Shown piece after piece: positions 1-8,116 of a stretch of 64,000 bases of DNA; within the stretch, counting starts at the first letter, position 1; the number at the start of each line of letters is the position of its first letter. The notes under the pieces were generated by a model. That model worked only from the letters and a program-made list of their open reading frames with translations, searched no databases and was not told the origin of the DNA. This stretch comes from Stenotrophobium rhamnosiphilum (lineage in GTDB: Bacteria; Pseudomonadota; Gammaproteobacteria; Nevskiales; Nevskiaceae), in contig NZ_QANS01000001.1 in assembly GCF_003052265.1 (NCBI RefSeq), positions 806,384 through 870,383 on the forward strand. The letters run 5' to 3'. The translations under genes and the position numbers were made by a program.

Positions 1-1604
1 GGTGTTGAAGGAACAATCTGCTTCACCGCAGCCTGTGCAATCGGCTTGACGGGCGCTGCATTGGCCGTGGTGATTTCTTCCTGCGCTTGCGCATCAAAAT
101 TTTGCGCCAGCGTGTAGCTCACGCCCGCATTATTTTCCTGCGCCAAATGATCGCCACGGATGCGTTTGATTTCGTAGTGAGGCGAATGCAGGCTTGGGTT
201 AGGCACCAGCGTGACGCTGACGCGGCAACGGCCTTCAATCTCGCGAATCTGCGCGCGTTTTTCGTTGAGCAAGAAGGTGCCAACGTCGACTGGCAATTGC
301 GCAATCACGCGACCTGTACGGTCTTTCATTGCTTCTTCTTCGATCAAGCGAATGATCGACATCGCCATCGATTCCACCGAGCGAATCTGGCCGCGGCCAG
401 AGCAACGTGGGCAAGCGATTTGCGTGTGTTCATCCAGCGAAGGACGCAGACGCTGACGTGACATTTCGAGCAAACCGAAACGCGACAGGCGACCGACCTG
501 AATTCGAGCGCGGTCGATTTCGCTCGCGCGTTCCAAACGCTTTTCAACTTCGCGCTGGTTCTTCTGCGAGTTCATGTCGATGAAGTCGATGACGACTAGG
601 CCGCCCAAGTCGCGCAGGCGCAACTGGCGCGCGATTTCATCAGCGGCTTCAAGGTTGGTGTTGTATGCAGTTTCTTCGATATCTTTACCGCCGGTTGCCT
701 TGGCGGAGTTGATGTCGATCGAGGTCAGCGCTTCGGTGTGATCGATCACGATGCTGCCGCCGGAAGGCAGGCGCACCTGACGTTCGTGCGCGCTTTCAAT
801 CTGGCTTTCGATCTGGAAGCGCGAGAACAATGGCGTTTCGTCGCTGTACAACTTGAGACGCGACAAGTGCTGCGGCATCACATGTTCCATGTGTTGACGA
901 GCCTGTTCGTAAATTTCAGGGTTATCGATCATCACCTCGCCGATGTCCGGGCGCAGGTAATCGCGCAGTGCGCGCAGGATGATGTTGTTTTCTTGATAGA
1001 TCAGGAACGGGCCAGAGCGTTCGCCGCCAGCCTTTTCAATCGCGTTCCAGATTTCGACCAAATAGTTGGCGTCCCACTGCAGTTCTTCTGCGGTGCGACC
1101 CACACCGTTGGAGCGAACGATCACGCCCATCCCATCTGGCATCTGCAATTGTGACAACGCTTCTTTAGCTTCTTCGCGCTCTTCGCCTTCTGCGCGACGT
1201 GAAACACCGCCAGCGCGAGGGTTGTTTGGCATCAACACCAAATAACGGCCAGCCAACGAAATAAACGTGGTGAGGGCTGCGCCCTTGTTGCCGCGTTCTT
1301 CTTTTTCAACCTGAACAATAATCTCGGTACCTTCCTGGATTTGATCGCGGAGGTTGCCGGAGGTTGATTTGAAATAAGAGCGGGCGATTTCCTTTACTGG
1401 CAAAAAGCCGTGGCGTTCTGCGCCGTAGTCAATGAAGCAGGCTTCAAGACTAGGTTCAACGCGAGTGATTTTGCCTTTGTAAATATTGGATTTTTTCTGT
1501 TCGCGACTCGCGATTTCGATATCAAGGTCGAACAGCTTCTGTCCATCAACAATCGCCACGCGCAGCTCTTCGCGCTGTGTGGCGTTGATCAAAATACGTT
1601 TCAT
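1..1604 (-). CDS. rne: Ribonuclease E, 5' part (3' end outside window)
   Basis: Essential endoribonuclease of RNA decay and rRNA/tRNA processing, and scaffold of the degradosome at the inner membrane. The reading frame is open from ATG at 1604 to the window edge (about 534 codons). The protein starts [20 protein letters not shown], as RNase E does. The S1 RNA-binding domain follows in the first 120 residues. The DNase I-like catalytic core carries the metal-binding aspartates in TSIDINSA and [10 protein letters not shown], and the Zn-link cysteines are in CPRCSG (around residue 400). After about residue 500 the sequence becomes Ala/Gln-rich, the start of the disordered C-terminal scaffold, which is cut off. 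RNase E is usually autoregulated through its 5' UTR; the 243-base leader/divergent region next to it would fit. RNase G is the alternative, but it is shorter and lacks the Ala-rich tail. Confidence 0.96.
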   Translation of the reverse strand, partial: MKRILINATQREELRVAIVDGQKLFDLDIEIASREQKKSNIYKGKITRVEPSLEACFIDYGAERHGFLPVKEIARSYFKSTSGNLRDQIQEGTEIIVQVEKEERGNKGAALTTFISLAGRYLVLMPNNPRAGGVSRRAEGEEREEAKEALSQLQMPDGMGVIVRSNGVGRTAEELQWDANYLVEIWNAIEKAGGERSGPFLIYQENNIILRALRDYLRPDIGEVMIDNPEIYEQARQHMEHVMPQHLSRLKLYSDETPLFSRFQIESQIESAHERQVRLPSGGSIVIDHTEALTSIDINSAKATGGKDIEETAYNTNLEAADEIARQLRLRDLGGLVVIDFIDMNSQKNQREVEKRLERASEIDRARIQVGRLSRFGLLEMSRQRLRPSLDEHTQIACPRCSGRGQIRSVESMAMSIIRLIEEEAMKDRTGRVIAQLPVDVGTFLLNEKRAQIREIEGRCRVSVTLVPNPSLHSPHYEIKRIRGDHLAQENNAGVSYTLAQNFDAQAQEEITTANAAPVKPIAQAAVKQIVPST

Positions 1605-1847
1605 GTAATTCTCTATTGAAGCGCTCAACCGCAGGGCGGGAGGACTTTTGTGGCGGCGCTGTGCGCCTGCCTTTTTAATCGCCGTCTTACGGGAACGCTT
1701 GTTTACGGGTGTCCGCCGCAAGGCGTCGGACGTAAAATTTTCGGTGCGGTGGGGCTGTTACAATGTCGAGCAGATCCGCCGCCACAAATCCATAACCGCA
1801 AGTGCGGTAACGGAAAACTCCGGCTCTAAAATCCAGAGTGACATATT
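1605..1847. promoter_or_regulatory. Divergent rne/rluC control region
   Basis: 243 bases between the divergent starts of rne and rluC, without a gene. It must hold promoters for both. Read toward rluC there is a TACAAT -10-like hexamer at about 1759-1764, without a convincing -35. Near 1709-1729 lies an imperfect dyad (GTCCG...CGGAC) that would fall in the rne leader RNA. Known family behaviour (RNase E feedback on its own 5' UTR) makes a structured leader plausible, but no specific element was identified. Confidence 0.35.
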
Positions 1848-2843
1848 TTGACACAGAATCAACAACAAGTGCGCCGTCATACCGTTTCCGAGAAGGAAGA
1901 TGGTCAGCGCATTGATAACTTCCTTTTAAAACAAATGCCTGGCGTTCCAAAGTCGCATGTTTACCGACTTTTGCGCTCAGGACAGGTTCGCGTCAACGGC
2001 GGACGCATCAAACCCGAGCGAAAACTGGTTTTGGGCGAAGAAATTCGTATTCCACCCGTTCGCTTGGCTGAGAAGGGCGAGGCTGTCCGCCCGCCAGACA
2101 AGGTTTTGAACAGCCTGCGCGAATCGATCATTTTTGAAGATGCGCACTATGTGGCCATCAATAAGCCGGCCGGTTTTGCGGCTCATGGTGGCAGTGGCCT
2201 GCCTTATGGCGTGATCGAAGCCATGCGCGCGCTCAATAAATATGACTTTATTGAGCTGTGCCACCGACTCGACCGTGATACCAGCGGTGTGCTGCTGCTA
2301 GCCAAGTCCCGTCCAGCCTTGCTGCGCGCCCAAAAAGCGCTGAAAGAGGGCACGACCGAGAAGCGCTATTTCACGTTGCTGGTCGGCAAGTGGCGCGGTG
2401 AAGACCGCGATGTCGACTCCGCCCTGATCAGCAACCGCCTCGAAAGCGGCGAGCGCATGGTTGAGATTGACGACGACGGCAAGCCAGCCAAGTCGCGTTT
2501 CTCGCCCAAAGCCAAGTATCGCGATGCGACCCTCTGCGAAGTGCAGATCTTCTCCGGCCGTACCCACCAGATTCGCGTGCACGCACTGTCACTCGGCCAT
2601 CCGGTAGCGGGCGACACTAAATATGGTGATCGCGAGAGCCAGAAGTTCATCAAGGAACTGGGTCTGAAGCGCATGTTCCTGCATTCGCATTTGTTTGCCC
2701 TGCCTAAAGACGGCGAGTTCCCCAAGTTGCTGCTGAGTGCGGCGATGGGTGATGAGTTGCGTGCGGTGTTGGACAAGCTGAATCGTCAGGGGCCCGTTGG
2801 GCCGGCACCTCGTGCGCGTGAACGTCCACGTAAACCGCGTTAG
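1848..2843 (+). CDS. rluC: 23S rRNA pseudouridine synthase RluC
   Basis: Isomerises three uridines of 23S rRNA (positions 955, 2504 and 2580 in E. coli) to pseudouridine. The 331-residue protein has an N-terminal S4 RNA-binding domain (about 18-80; YRLLRSGQVRVNG) followed by the RluA-type catalytic domain. The signature HRLDRDTSG holds the catalytic aspartate (D142), and the later SGRTHQIRVH motif is also present. The tail is basic and Pro/Arg-rich. The start is TTG at 1848; a GTG seven codons in (VRRHTVSE) would also fit the family. Divergent from rne, as in many gammaproteobacteria, and followed after 9 bases by a HAD phosphatase, so probably co-transcribed with it. RluD is the main alternative, but the rne neighbourhood points to RluC. 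Confidence 0.94.
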   Translation: MTQNQQQVRRHTVSEKEDGQRIDNFLLKQMPGVPKSHVYRLLRSGQVRVNGGRIKPERKLVLGEEIRIPPVRLAEKGEAVRPPDKVLNSLRESIIFEDAHYVAINKPAGFAAHGGSGLPYGVIEAMRALNKYDFIELCHRLDRDTSGVLLLAKSRPALLRAQKALKEGTTEKRYFTLLVGKWRGEDRDVDSALISNRLESGERMVEIDDDGKPAKSRFSPKAKYRDATLCEVQIFSGRTHQIRVHALSLGHPVAGDTKYGDRESQKFIKELGLKRMFLHSHLFALPKDGEFPKLLLSAAMGDELRAVLDKLNRQGPVGPAPRARERPRKPR

Positions 2844-2852
2844 GGCCAAACT

Positions 2853-3503
2853 TTGAAGTACAAAGTTTTAATCTTTGATTGGGACGGCACGCTCGCTGAT
2901 TCCGCGGCCATGATCGTCGGCGCCATGCAGCGCGCGATCACTGCGTTGAAGTTGCCGCCACGATCAGACGAGTCGATTCGTGAGCTGATTGGTTTGGGCT
3001 TGAACGAAGCCTTGGGTCAGCTCTATCCAGAAATCGAACTGCCTCATCTATATGAGTTGCTCAGCAGCTATCGAGCGCAGTGGCTTTCAGAAGGCGCGGG
3101 CGAGGCCCCTTTGTTTGAGGGGTCTTTGGAGGCGATACAGAGTCTGCACGAGTCCGGTTATCAAATCGCGATTGCCACCGGCAAAAGCCGCAAGGGTCTA
3201 GACCGTTCGCTGCGCCATCACGCAGATCTGCGTCAGTTGGTGCTGACCAGCCGCACGGCAGACGAGACCGCGTCGAAACCGAATCCACTGATGCTTACGG
3301 AGCTGGTGACTGAGCTTGGTATCAAAGCGCAAGACGCCATCATGATTGGTGACACCGAATACGACATGGCCATGGCGCGCGCTATTGGTATGCCGGGTTT
3401 AGGTGTGACTTGTGGCGTTCATGCGCCGCAGCGCATGTTGGATGCGGGCGCTGGTGCATTGCTGGAAAGCGTTCGACATCTTCCGAACTGGCTTAAAAGT
3501 TAA
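2853..3503 (+). CDS. HAD-superfamily (phosphoglycolate phosphatase-like) hydrolase
   Basis: Cytosolic phosphatase of the HAD subfamily IA, 216 residues. All four HAD motifs are visible: DWDGTLADS (nucleophile D9, acid/base D11), the Thr/Ser motif in IAIATGKSRKG, the lysine in SKPNP, and the Mg-binding acidic pair in IGDTEYDMAMA. The helical cap lies between motifs I and II. The start is TTG at 2853, 9 bases after rluC, which suggests one transcript. HAD proteins of this type often follow rluC in pseudomonads. The substrate cannot be read from the sequence: phosphoglycolate or pyrophosphate are typical for relatives. Confidence 0.85.
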   Translation: MKYKVLIFDWDGTLADSAAMIVGAMQRAITALKLPPRSDESIRELIGLGLNEALGQLYPEIELPHLYELLSSYRAQWLSEGAGEAPLFEGSLEAIQSLHESGYQIAIATGKSRKGLDRSLRHHADLRQLVLTSRTADETASKPNPLMLTELVTELGIKAQDAIMIGDTEYDMAMARAIGMPGLGVTCGVHAPQRMLDAGAGALLESVRHLPNWLKS

Positions 3504-3512
3504 GACACACAT

Positions 3513-3595
3513 GTAGGGTGGGTAGAGCGGAGCGAAACCCACCGTTGTCTTATATAGCCGCGATGGTGGGTTTCACTGCGTTCTACCCACCCTAC
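3513..3595. repeat. Long inverted repeat, GTAGGGTGGGT family
   Basis: Two arms of roughly 30 bases, GTAGGGTGGGTAGAGCG... and its near-complement ending ...CTACCCACCCTAC, around a central spacer. It lies between the convergent 3' ends of the HAD gene and maf, so a transcript would fold into a long stem-loop. A related element with altered bases is at 19079-19160. It resembles dispersed palindromic repeats of the REP/MITE kind, and no gene lies inside. Confidence 0.8.
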
Positions 3596-3596
3596 G

Positions 3597-4229
3597 TTAG
3601 GGCAGTGCTAATCCGGCCTGCGCCAACAATCGTCTGACTGAGATCAGCGGTAAACCAATCAACCCCGTCGGGTCTTCGCTGCGAATGCTCTCAAACAGAG
3701 TGATGCCCAAGCCCTCGCACTTAAAGCTGCCAGCGCAATCCAGCACCGACTCTGCTTTCAGATAGCGATCAATTTCGAATGGGCTGAGCATTCTGAATTG
3801 AACGGTCGTGACATCCAGCGCCGTAAAGACTTCATCATTTCGCAGCAGCGCTACGGCGGTAAAGAACTCAACATTCTTGCCGGACAGAAAGCTGAGTTGC
3901 TCGGCGGCTCGTTCAACAGTTCCCGGTTTGCCGAGAATGCGCCCTTGACTGCTGGCGGCCTGATCGGAGCCCAAGACCCATCGATTTGGATACTGCTTGG
4001 CAAGGCTCTGTGCTTTGGCCAGCGCCAGCCGCTGAGTCAGGGGGCGAGCCAGTTCATCCGAGAGTGGCGATTCGTCCAGATTCGGCGCAATTCCGACAAA
4101 GGGAAGCTGCAGGCGCGACAGCAATTCGGCCCTATATTTAGAGCCAGACGCCAGAATCAGCGGATTTTGTGCTGAAAGATCCACAAATGTGTCCAAATCT
4201 TTGACTTGAAAGGGGGCGAACTCTATCAT
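3597..4229 (-). CDS. Maf-family nucleoside triphosphate pyrophosphatase (YceF type)
   Basis: Hydrolyses non-canonical or modified nucleoside triphosphates to monophosphates (YceF-type Maf acts on 7-methyl-GTP). Family motifs seen: LILASGSKYRAELL (phosphate-binding S/R/K), DESPL, VLGSDQAAS (catalytic Asp), and CAGSFKCEGLG near the C-terminus. The N-terminus runs about 20 residues beyond the usual Maf start. ATG 4229 has a G-rich stretch (GGGGGCG) in front. GTG 4184 would give the standard length, and ATG 4253 would overlap the yceD start. The gene is divergent from yceD, as yceF is in E. coli. Confidence 0.87.
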   Translation of the reverse strand: MIEFAPFQVKDLDTFVDLSAQNPLILASGSKYRAELLSRLQLPFVGIAPNLDESPLSDELARPLTQRLALAKAQSLAKQYPNRWVLGSDQAASSQGRILGKPGTVERAAEQLSFLSGKNVEFFTAVALLRNDEVFTALDVTTVQFRMLSPFEIDRYLKAESVLDCAGSFKCEGLGITLFESIRSEDPTGLIGLPLISVRRLLAQAGLALP

Positions 4230-4251
4230 TCGCGCCCCCGTGAGGGCCGTC

Positions 4252-4764
4252 ATGCCAATACCGCAGAAAATTCGCGTTTCTACAGCTGTTAATCGCCGCG
4301 AACATTATGTCGGTGAATTGGCGCTGAGCACACTGCCTAAGTTATCAGGCTTGTTGGCAGACGATGCAAGCGTGATGCAGGTAGATCTGCTGGCTTGCAA
4401 GATCATCGGGTTGCCGGCGTTGACCGGTGTGGTTGAAGGGCCGCTGAAACTGGAATGTAGCCGTTGTAACAAACCGTATCAGTTGGGCCTGCGACACGAG
4501 CTGGATTTGCGGCTGGTGTCGAGTGAAGAAGAAGAGCAGCGCTTGATGCAGGACTGCGAGCCTTACTGGGTGCAGGACGACGAGCTGGCGCTAAGAGATT
4601 TGCTGGAAGATGAATTGCTGCTCGCGCTGCCAATGTTGCCGCGCTGTGATTCATGCGAAAATATTGTCAATGGTATTGGTGCTGGTGCGACAGAATCTGC
4701 CGCACCAAAACAGGAACCGCGTCGAGAGAATCCTTTCGCGGCGCTTAAGAAATTTAAGTTGTAG
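4252..4764 (+). CDS. yceD: 23S rRNA accumulation protein YceD (DUF177)
   Basis: Small soluble protein needed for 23S rRNA accumulation, conserved next to rpmF across bacteria. 170 residues from ATG 4252, which has GAGG six bases upstream; GTG 4240 is the alternative. Two cysteine pairs typical of DUF177 are present (CSRCNK and CDSCEN), which could bind a metal. An acidic stretch (SSEEEEQ) lies in the middle and a basic C-terminus (EPRRENPFAALKKFKL) ends the protein. It is 37 bases upstream of rpmF and very likely co-transcribed with it. Confidence 0.93.
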   Translation: MPIPQKIRVSTAVNRREHYVGELALSTLPKLSGLLADDASVMQVDLLACKIIGLPALTGVVEGPLKLECSRCNKPYQLGLRHELDLRLVSSEEEEQRLMQDCEPYWVQDDELALRDLLEDELLLALPMLPRCDSCENIVNGIGAGATESAAPKQEPRRENPFAALKKFKL

Positions 4765-4801
4765 CTTTTGTTAGGGATCGCATAGATCCACGGAGTTTGA
4801 A

Positions 4802-4999
4802 ATGGCTGTTCAGAAATCAAAGAAGTCCCGCTCCAAGCGTGGTATGCGCCGTTCACATGACGGTCTGACCGCACCAGCACTGTCGGTTGACGCCACCTCG
4901 GGCGAAACCCACCTGCGTCACCACGTGACTGCAGACGGTTTCTATCGCGGCAAGAAAGTTATCGACAAGGGCGCTGCCCCGGAAGTCGCAGGCGAATAA
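4802..4999 (+). CDS. rpmF: Large-subunit ribosomal protein bL32
   Basis: Structural protein of the 50S subunit, 65 residues. It opens with the highly conserved [20 protein letters not shown] and ends with [11 protein letters not shown]. No zinc-binding cysteines are present, so it is the C-minus type usual in proteobacteria. CGGAG sits 7 bases before the ATG. The order yceD-rpmF-plsX is the classic operon linking ribosome and membrane-lipid synthesis. Confidence 0.98.
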   Translation: MAVQKSKKSRSKRGMRRSHDGLTAPALSVDATSGETHLRHHVTADGFYRGKKVIDKGAAPEVAGE

Positions 5000-5020
5000 G
5001 CCTGATACGGGCGCCCTCTA

Positions 5021-6061
5021 ATGGTCGCACCCGTAGTTCTCTCCATCGACGCCATGAGCGGCGATCACGGTCACACGGTGACTGTGGACGCAGCTCTTTT
5101 GGCGTTGTCGGAGATCCCAGAACTGAAGCTGATCCTAGTTGGCGATGAAGCGATACTCGCTGCGTCGCTGGCTGCGCATAAGCATGTCGACGTCAGTCGA
5201 ATCTCGATTCGCCACGCGAGCGAAATCGTCGAGATGCATGAGTCGCCCTCCAAGGCGCTGCGCAACAAAAAAGATTCTTCGATGCGGGTAGCCATCAACC
5301 TCGTTAAAGAGGGTGAGGCTCAGGCTGCTGTCTCCGCTGGTAACACTGGCGCGCTGATGGCGACCGCCCGTTTCGTGCTGAAGATGTTGCCGGGCATTGA
5401 ACGCCCAGCGATTGTCTCCGCCATTCCCTCGATCAACGGCCATGTCCACATGTTGGACCTGGGCGCCAACGCCGAGTGTGATGCGCAGCAGCTGCTGCAA
5501 TTCGCGGTGATGGGCTCTGCGATTGTCAATGCGGTGCATGGCATTGAACGTCCGACGGTTGCGCTGCTCAACATCGGCGAAGAAGAAATCAAAGGCAACG
5601 AAGTAATCAAGGCCGCGGCTGGCATGCTTGCCACGTCTGGCCTGAACTACATCGGCTTCGTTGAGGGCGACGGCATTTTCCTCAAGGACGTCGACGTCGT
5701 TGTCTGCGACGGCTTTGTCGGCAACATCGCGCTGAAAACCGGCGAAGGTGTGGCCAAGATGATGAAGCAGTTCATGCAGGAAGAATTCACCCGCAACATC
5801 TTCACTAAAGCCGCTGCAGCGATGGCCATGCCTGCGCTGAAGGCACTCGGCAAGCGTATGGACCCACGCCATTACAACGGCGCCAGCTTTGCTGGTTTGA
5901 ACGGCATCGTCATCAAATCGCATGGCAGTGCTGATGCGCTGGCATTTTCCAACGCCATTCACGTCGCCGTGCGCGAAGTGAAGCAGGACGTGCCTAAACG
6001 CATCGCAGCGCTGCTGGCCGCGACCTTGGGCTCTGAACCGGCACTTGAACCGCTCAAGTAG
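5021..6061 (+). CDS. plsX: Phosphate acyltransferase PlsX
   Basis: Makes acyl-phosphate from acyl-ACP, the acyl donor for PlsY in phospholipid synthesis; a peripheral membrane enzyme. 346 residues, normal length. Family landmarks: VLSIDAMSGDHG at the N-terminus, SAGNTGALMATA, and LDLGANAECDAQQL, with VVCDGFVGNIALKTGEGV in the second half. It starts 21 bases after rpmF. In E. coli fabHDG-acpP follow; here the next gene is argD, so the fatty-acid part of the cluster is elsewhere. Confidence 0.97.
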   Translation: MVAPVVLSIDAMSGDHGHTVTVDAALLALSEIPELKLILVGDEAILAASLAAHKHVDVSRISIRHASEIVEMHESPSKALRNKKDSSMRVAINLVKEGEAQAAVSAGNTGALMATARFVLKMLPGIERPAIVSAIPSINGHVHMLDLGANAECDAQQLLQFAVMGSAIVNAVHGIERPTVALLNIGEEEIKGNEVIKAAAGMLATSGLNYIGFVEGDGIFLKDVDVVVCDGFVGNIALKTGEGVAKMMKQFMQEEFTRNIFTKAAAAMAMPALKALGKRMDPRHYNGASFAGLNGIVIKSHGSADALAFSNAIHVAVREVKQDVPKRIAALLAATLGSEPALEPLK

Positions 6062-6165
6062 GCCCGCGCGCTGATGGCGCGCACAAAAATCCGTTAAAAT
6101 TCGCTGTGGTTTCCAGCTCGCCTTCGTGCGGGCTTTGAGTTTTTTCTACCTAGAGAGTGAGTGCC

Positions 6166-7389
6166 ATGTCTACAGTAACGCGCCAAACCTTCAACGAGGT
6201 GATGGTTCCCAATTATCAGCCTGCCGCGATGGTGCCGGTGCGAGGCGAGGGTGCGCGTTTCTGGGACCAACAGGGCCGCGAGTACATTGACCTTGCGGGC
6301 GGTATCGCCGTGAACTCACTGGGCCACGCCAATCCAAAACTGGTTGCCGCTCTTACGGAACAGGCGACCAAGCTCTGGCATGTCTCAAATGTAATGACCA
6401 ACGAACCTGCACTGCGTTTGGCGAAGAAGCTCACGCAAGCCACGTTTGCTGATCGCGTGTTCTTCTGCAATAGCGGTGCAGAAGCGAACGAGGCTGCGTT
6501 CAAGCTGGCGCGTCTGTGGGGCAATAAGCAGGCAGCAGGCAAGAACGAAATCATCTCGTTCACCAACGCTTTTCATGGCCGTACGCTGTTCACAGTCACG
6601 GTTGGCGGCACGCCAAAATATTCGCAGGGCTTTGAGCCGCTGCCGGGCAACATCACGCATCTGCCATTCAATGACCTCGCTGCGTTGGAAGCTGCGATGT
6701 CATCGAACACTTGCGCTGTTGTTATGGAGCCCGTGCAGGGCGAAGGCGGCGTGACGCCAGCGACAGCAGAATTTGCGAAGGGCGTGCGCGCACTTTGCGA
6801 CAAGCACAATGCACTGCTGATCTTTGATGAAGTGCAGACCGGCAATGGTCGCTGCGGTGATTTGTACGCCTACATGGGCATGGGCGTAACGCCTGATGTG
6901 ATGACGACCGCTAAAGGTCTAGGCGGTGGTTTTCCGATTGGCGCGATGCTGACAACGGCTGCCTATGCAGAAACGTTGGCATTCGGTACGCACGGCTCTA
7001 CTTACGGCGGCAATCCACTGGCCTGTGCTGTCGCAGAAGCTGTGTTCGATGAGATCACAGGCTCTGAAGTGATGGCGAACGTGCTCGCACGTGGCGCGCA
7101 ACTGCGCGCGGGCCTTGATGCGATCGGTAAGCGCTACGGCATCGTTGATGCATCACGCGGCAAAGGTTTGCTTGTTGGTGCGCCGATGAGTGCTGCTTGG
7201 AAAGGTCGCGCAAAAGATGTCGTGAATGCTGGCTTGGCACAAGGTGTTTGGTGCTTGGTTGCAGGTCCAGACGTTCTGCGTTTTGCGCCACCGCTCAACA
7301 TCACTGAAGCAGAAGTCGCTGCAGGCTTGCAGCATCTTGATGCTGCTTGTGCCGAACTCTGCGCTCAGCCGCAAGCTGTTAACGCTTAA
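6166..7389 (+). CDS. argD: Acetylornithine/succinylornithine aminotransferase (ArgD/AstC class III)
   Basis: PLP enzyme of arginine synthesis (N-acetylornithine with N-acetylglutamate semialdehyde) or, in the AstC role, of arginine breakdown. 407 residues from ATG 6166, preceded by GAGAGTGAG. Fold-type I motifs: the glycine-rich [19 protein letters not shown], the cofactor aspartate in [12 protein letters not shown], the Schiff-base lysine K250 in TTAKGLGGG, and [12 protein letters not shown]. No other arginine gene adjoins it; argA lies 14 kb away on the other strand. A strong terminator follows, so it ends its transcript. ArgD versus AstC cannot be settled by sequence alone. Confidence 0.88.
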   Translation: MSTVTRQTFNEVMVPNYQPAAMVPVRGEGARFWDQQGREYIDLAGGIAVNSLGHANPKLVAALTEQATKLWHVSNVMTNEPALRLAKKLTQATFADRVFFCNSGAEANEAAFKLARLWGNKQAAGKNEIISFTNAFHGRTLFTVTVGGTPKYSQGFEPLPGNITHLPFNDLAALEAAMSSNTCAVVMEPVQGEGGVTPATAEFAKGVRALCDKHNALLIFDEVQTGNGRCGDLYAYMGMGVTPDVMTTAKGLGGGFPIGAMLTTAAYAETLAFGTHGSTYGGNPLACAVAEAVFDEITGSEVMANVLARGAQLRAGLDAIGKRYGIVDASRGKGLLVGAPMSAAWKGRAKDVVNAGLAQGVWCLVAGPDVLRFAPPLNITEAEVAAGLQHLDAACAELCAQPQAVNA

Positions 7390-7401
7390 GTCGCTATGTA
7401 A

Positions 7402-7436
7402 AAAGCCCCCTGCATGTAGATGCAGGGGGCTTCATT
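7402..7436 (+). terminator. Intrinsic terminator after argD
   Basis: Perfect 11-base stem (GCCCCCTGCAT / ATGCAGGGGGC, 7405-7430) with a GTAG loop, A-tract before and T-rich TTCATTATTT after. It serves argD. The A-tract on the left arm means it could also stop the converging response-regulator transcript. Confidence 0.9.
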
Positions 7437-7453
7437 ATTTCTGAAGTATTTTT

Positions 7454-8041
7454 TTAGACGATCGCAGTTTGACGTTGCTGTAACAACAACAGCTCCAGCC
7501 GATTACGTGCACCGTACAGCGTCAGGATTGCAGCAACATGATCCTTCACTGTGTGTTCGCTGATATCGAGCTTGCGTGCGATTTGTTTATTCGAAAGTCC
7601 GCCGACGAGTGCATCAAACACTTGTTGTTGGCGTGCAGTCAGAGTCGGCTGGCGAGTGCCCAGTAATTCGCTGGATTCTTCAAACACTCTTTCGCCCGCT
7701 TGGATGCGACTGAAGCCATCAAGAATCTTTTCTGCGTTTGCATTCTTTAGCAGCAAGCCAAGCACGCCGCGTGCACGAGCTTGTTCGACGATCTCTGGCT
7801 CGGGTGATGCCGAGATCAGAATGACGTGTCGCAAATGAATGTGCAGCGTGTCCAACAACTCCACAAAACGCACGCCCGGCAGATGCATGTCGAGAAAGAC
7901 GTAATCGCATTGCGCTGCGTTTTGCTCCAGCGCGAGCGTGTCGTGCTGAGCATTGATCAGTGCATTGGGATAACAGGCTTGCAGCAGACTCTTGAGTCCT
8001 GCGCAGGTCATCGGATGATCATCCACAATCAACAGACGCAT
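7454..8041 (-). CDS. LuxR/NarL-family response regulator
   Basis: Two-component transcription regulator, 195 residues from ATG 8041. The receiver domain (1-115) has the acidic pair in LLIVDDHP, the phospho-acceptor Asp in YVFLDMHLPG, the Ser of ILISASPE, and a lysine in LLLKNANAEK. The C-terminal LuxR helix-turn-helix (about 132-190) contains LTARQQQVFDALVGGLSNKQIA...SEHTVKDHV. An upstream ATG at 8110 would add 23 poorly conserved residues and place the start only 6 bases after the kinase stop. Same strand and directly after the hybrid kinase, which is its probable partner. Target genes are unknown; the exported proteins to the right are candidates only by position. Confidence 0.9.
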   Translation of the reverse strand: MRLLIVDDHPMTCAGLKSLLQACYPNALINAQHDTLALEQNAAQCDYVFLDMHLPGVRFVELLDTLHIHLRHVILISASPEPEIVEQARARGVLGLLLKNANAEKILDGFSRIQAGERVFEESSELLGTRQPTLTARQQQVFDALVGGLSNKQIARKLDISEHTVKDHVAAILTLYGARNRLELLLLQQRQTAIV

Positions 8042-8116
8042 AGCCGTAGTGGCCTCGGAATCGCTTGAGGGTTGGAAGTCTCGCACTGCGGAAGGATGGG
8101 CTGCAATCATGGCGTA

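Noticed and set aside
5135..5962. 275-codon open frame opposite plsX
   Set aside because: Shadow of plsX; rich in His/Arg with no domain and no ribosome-binding site.
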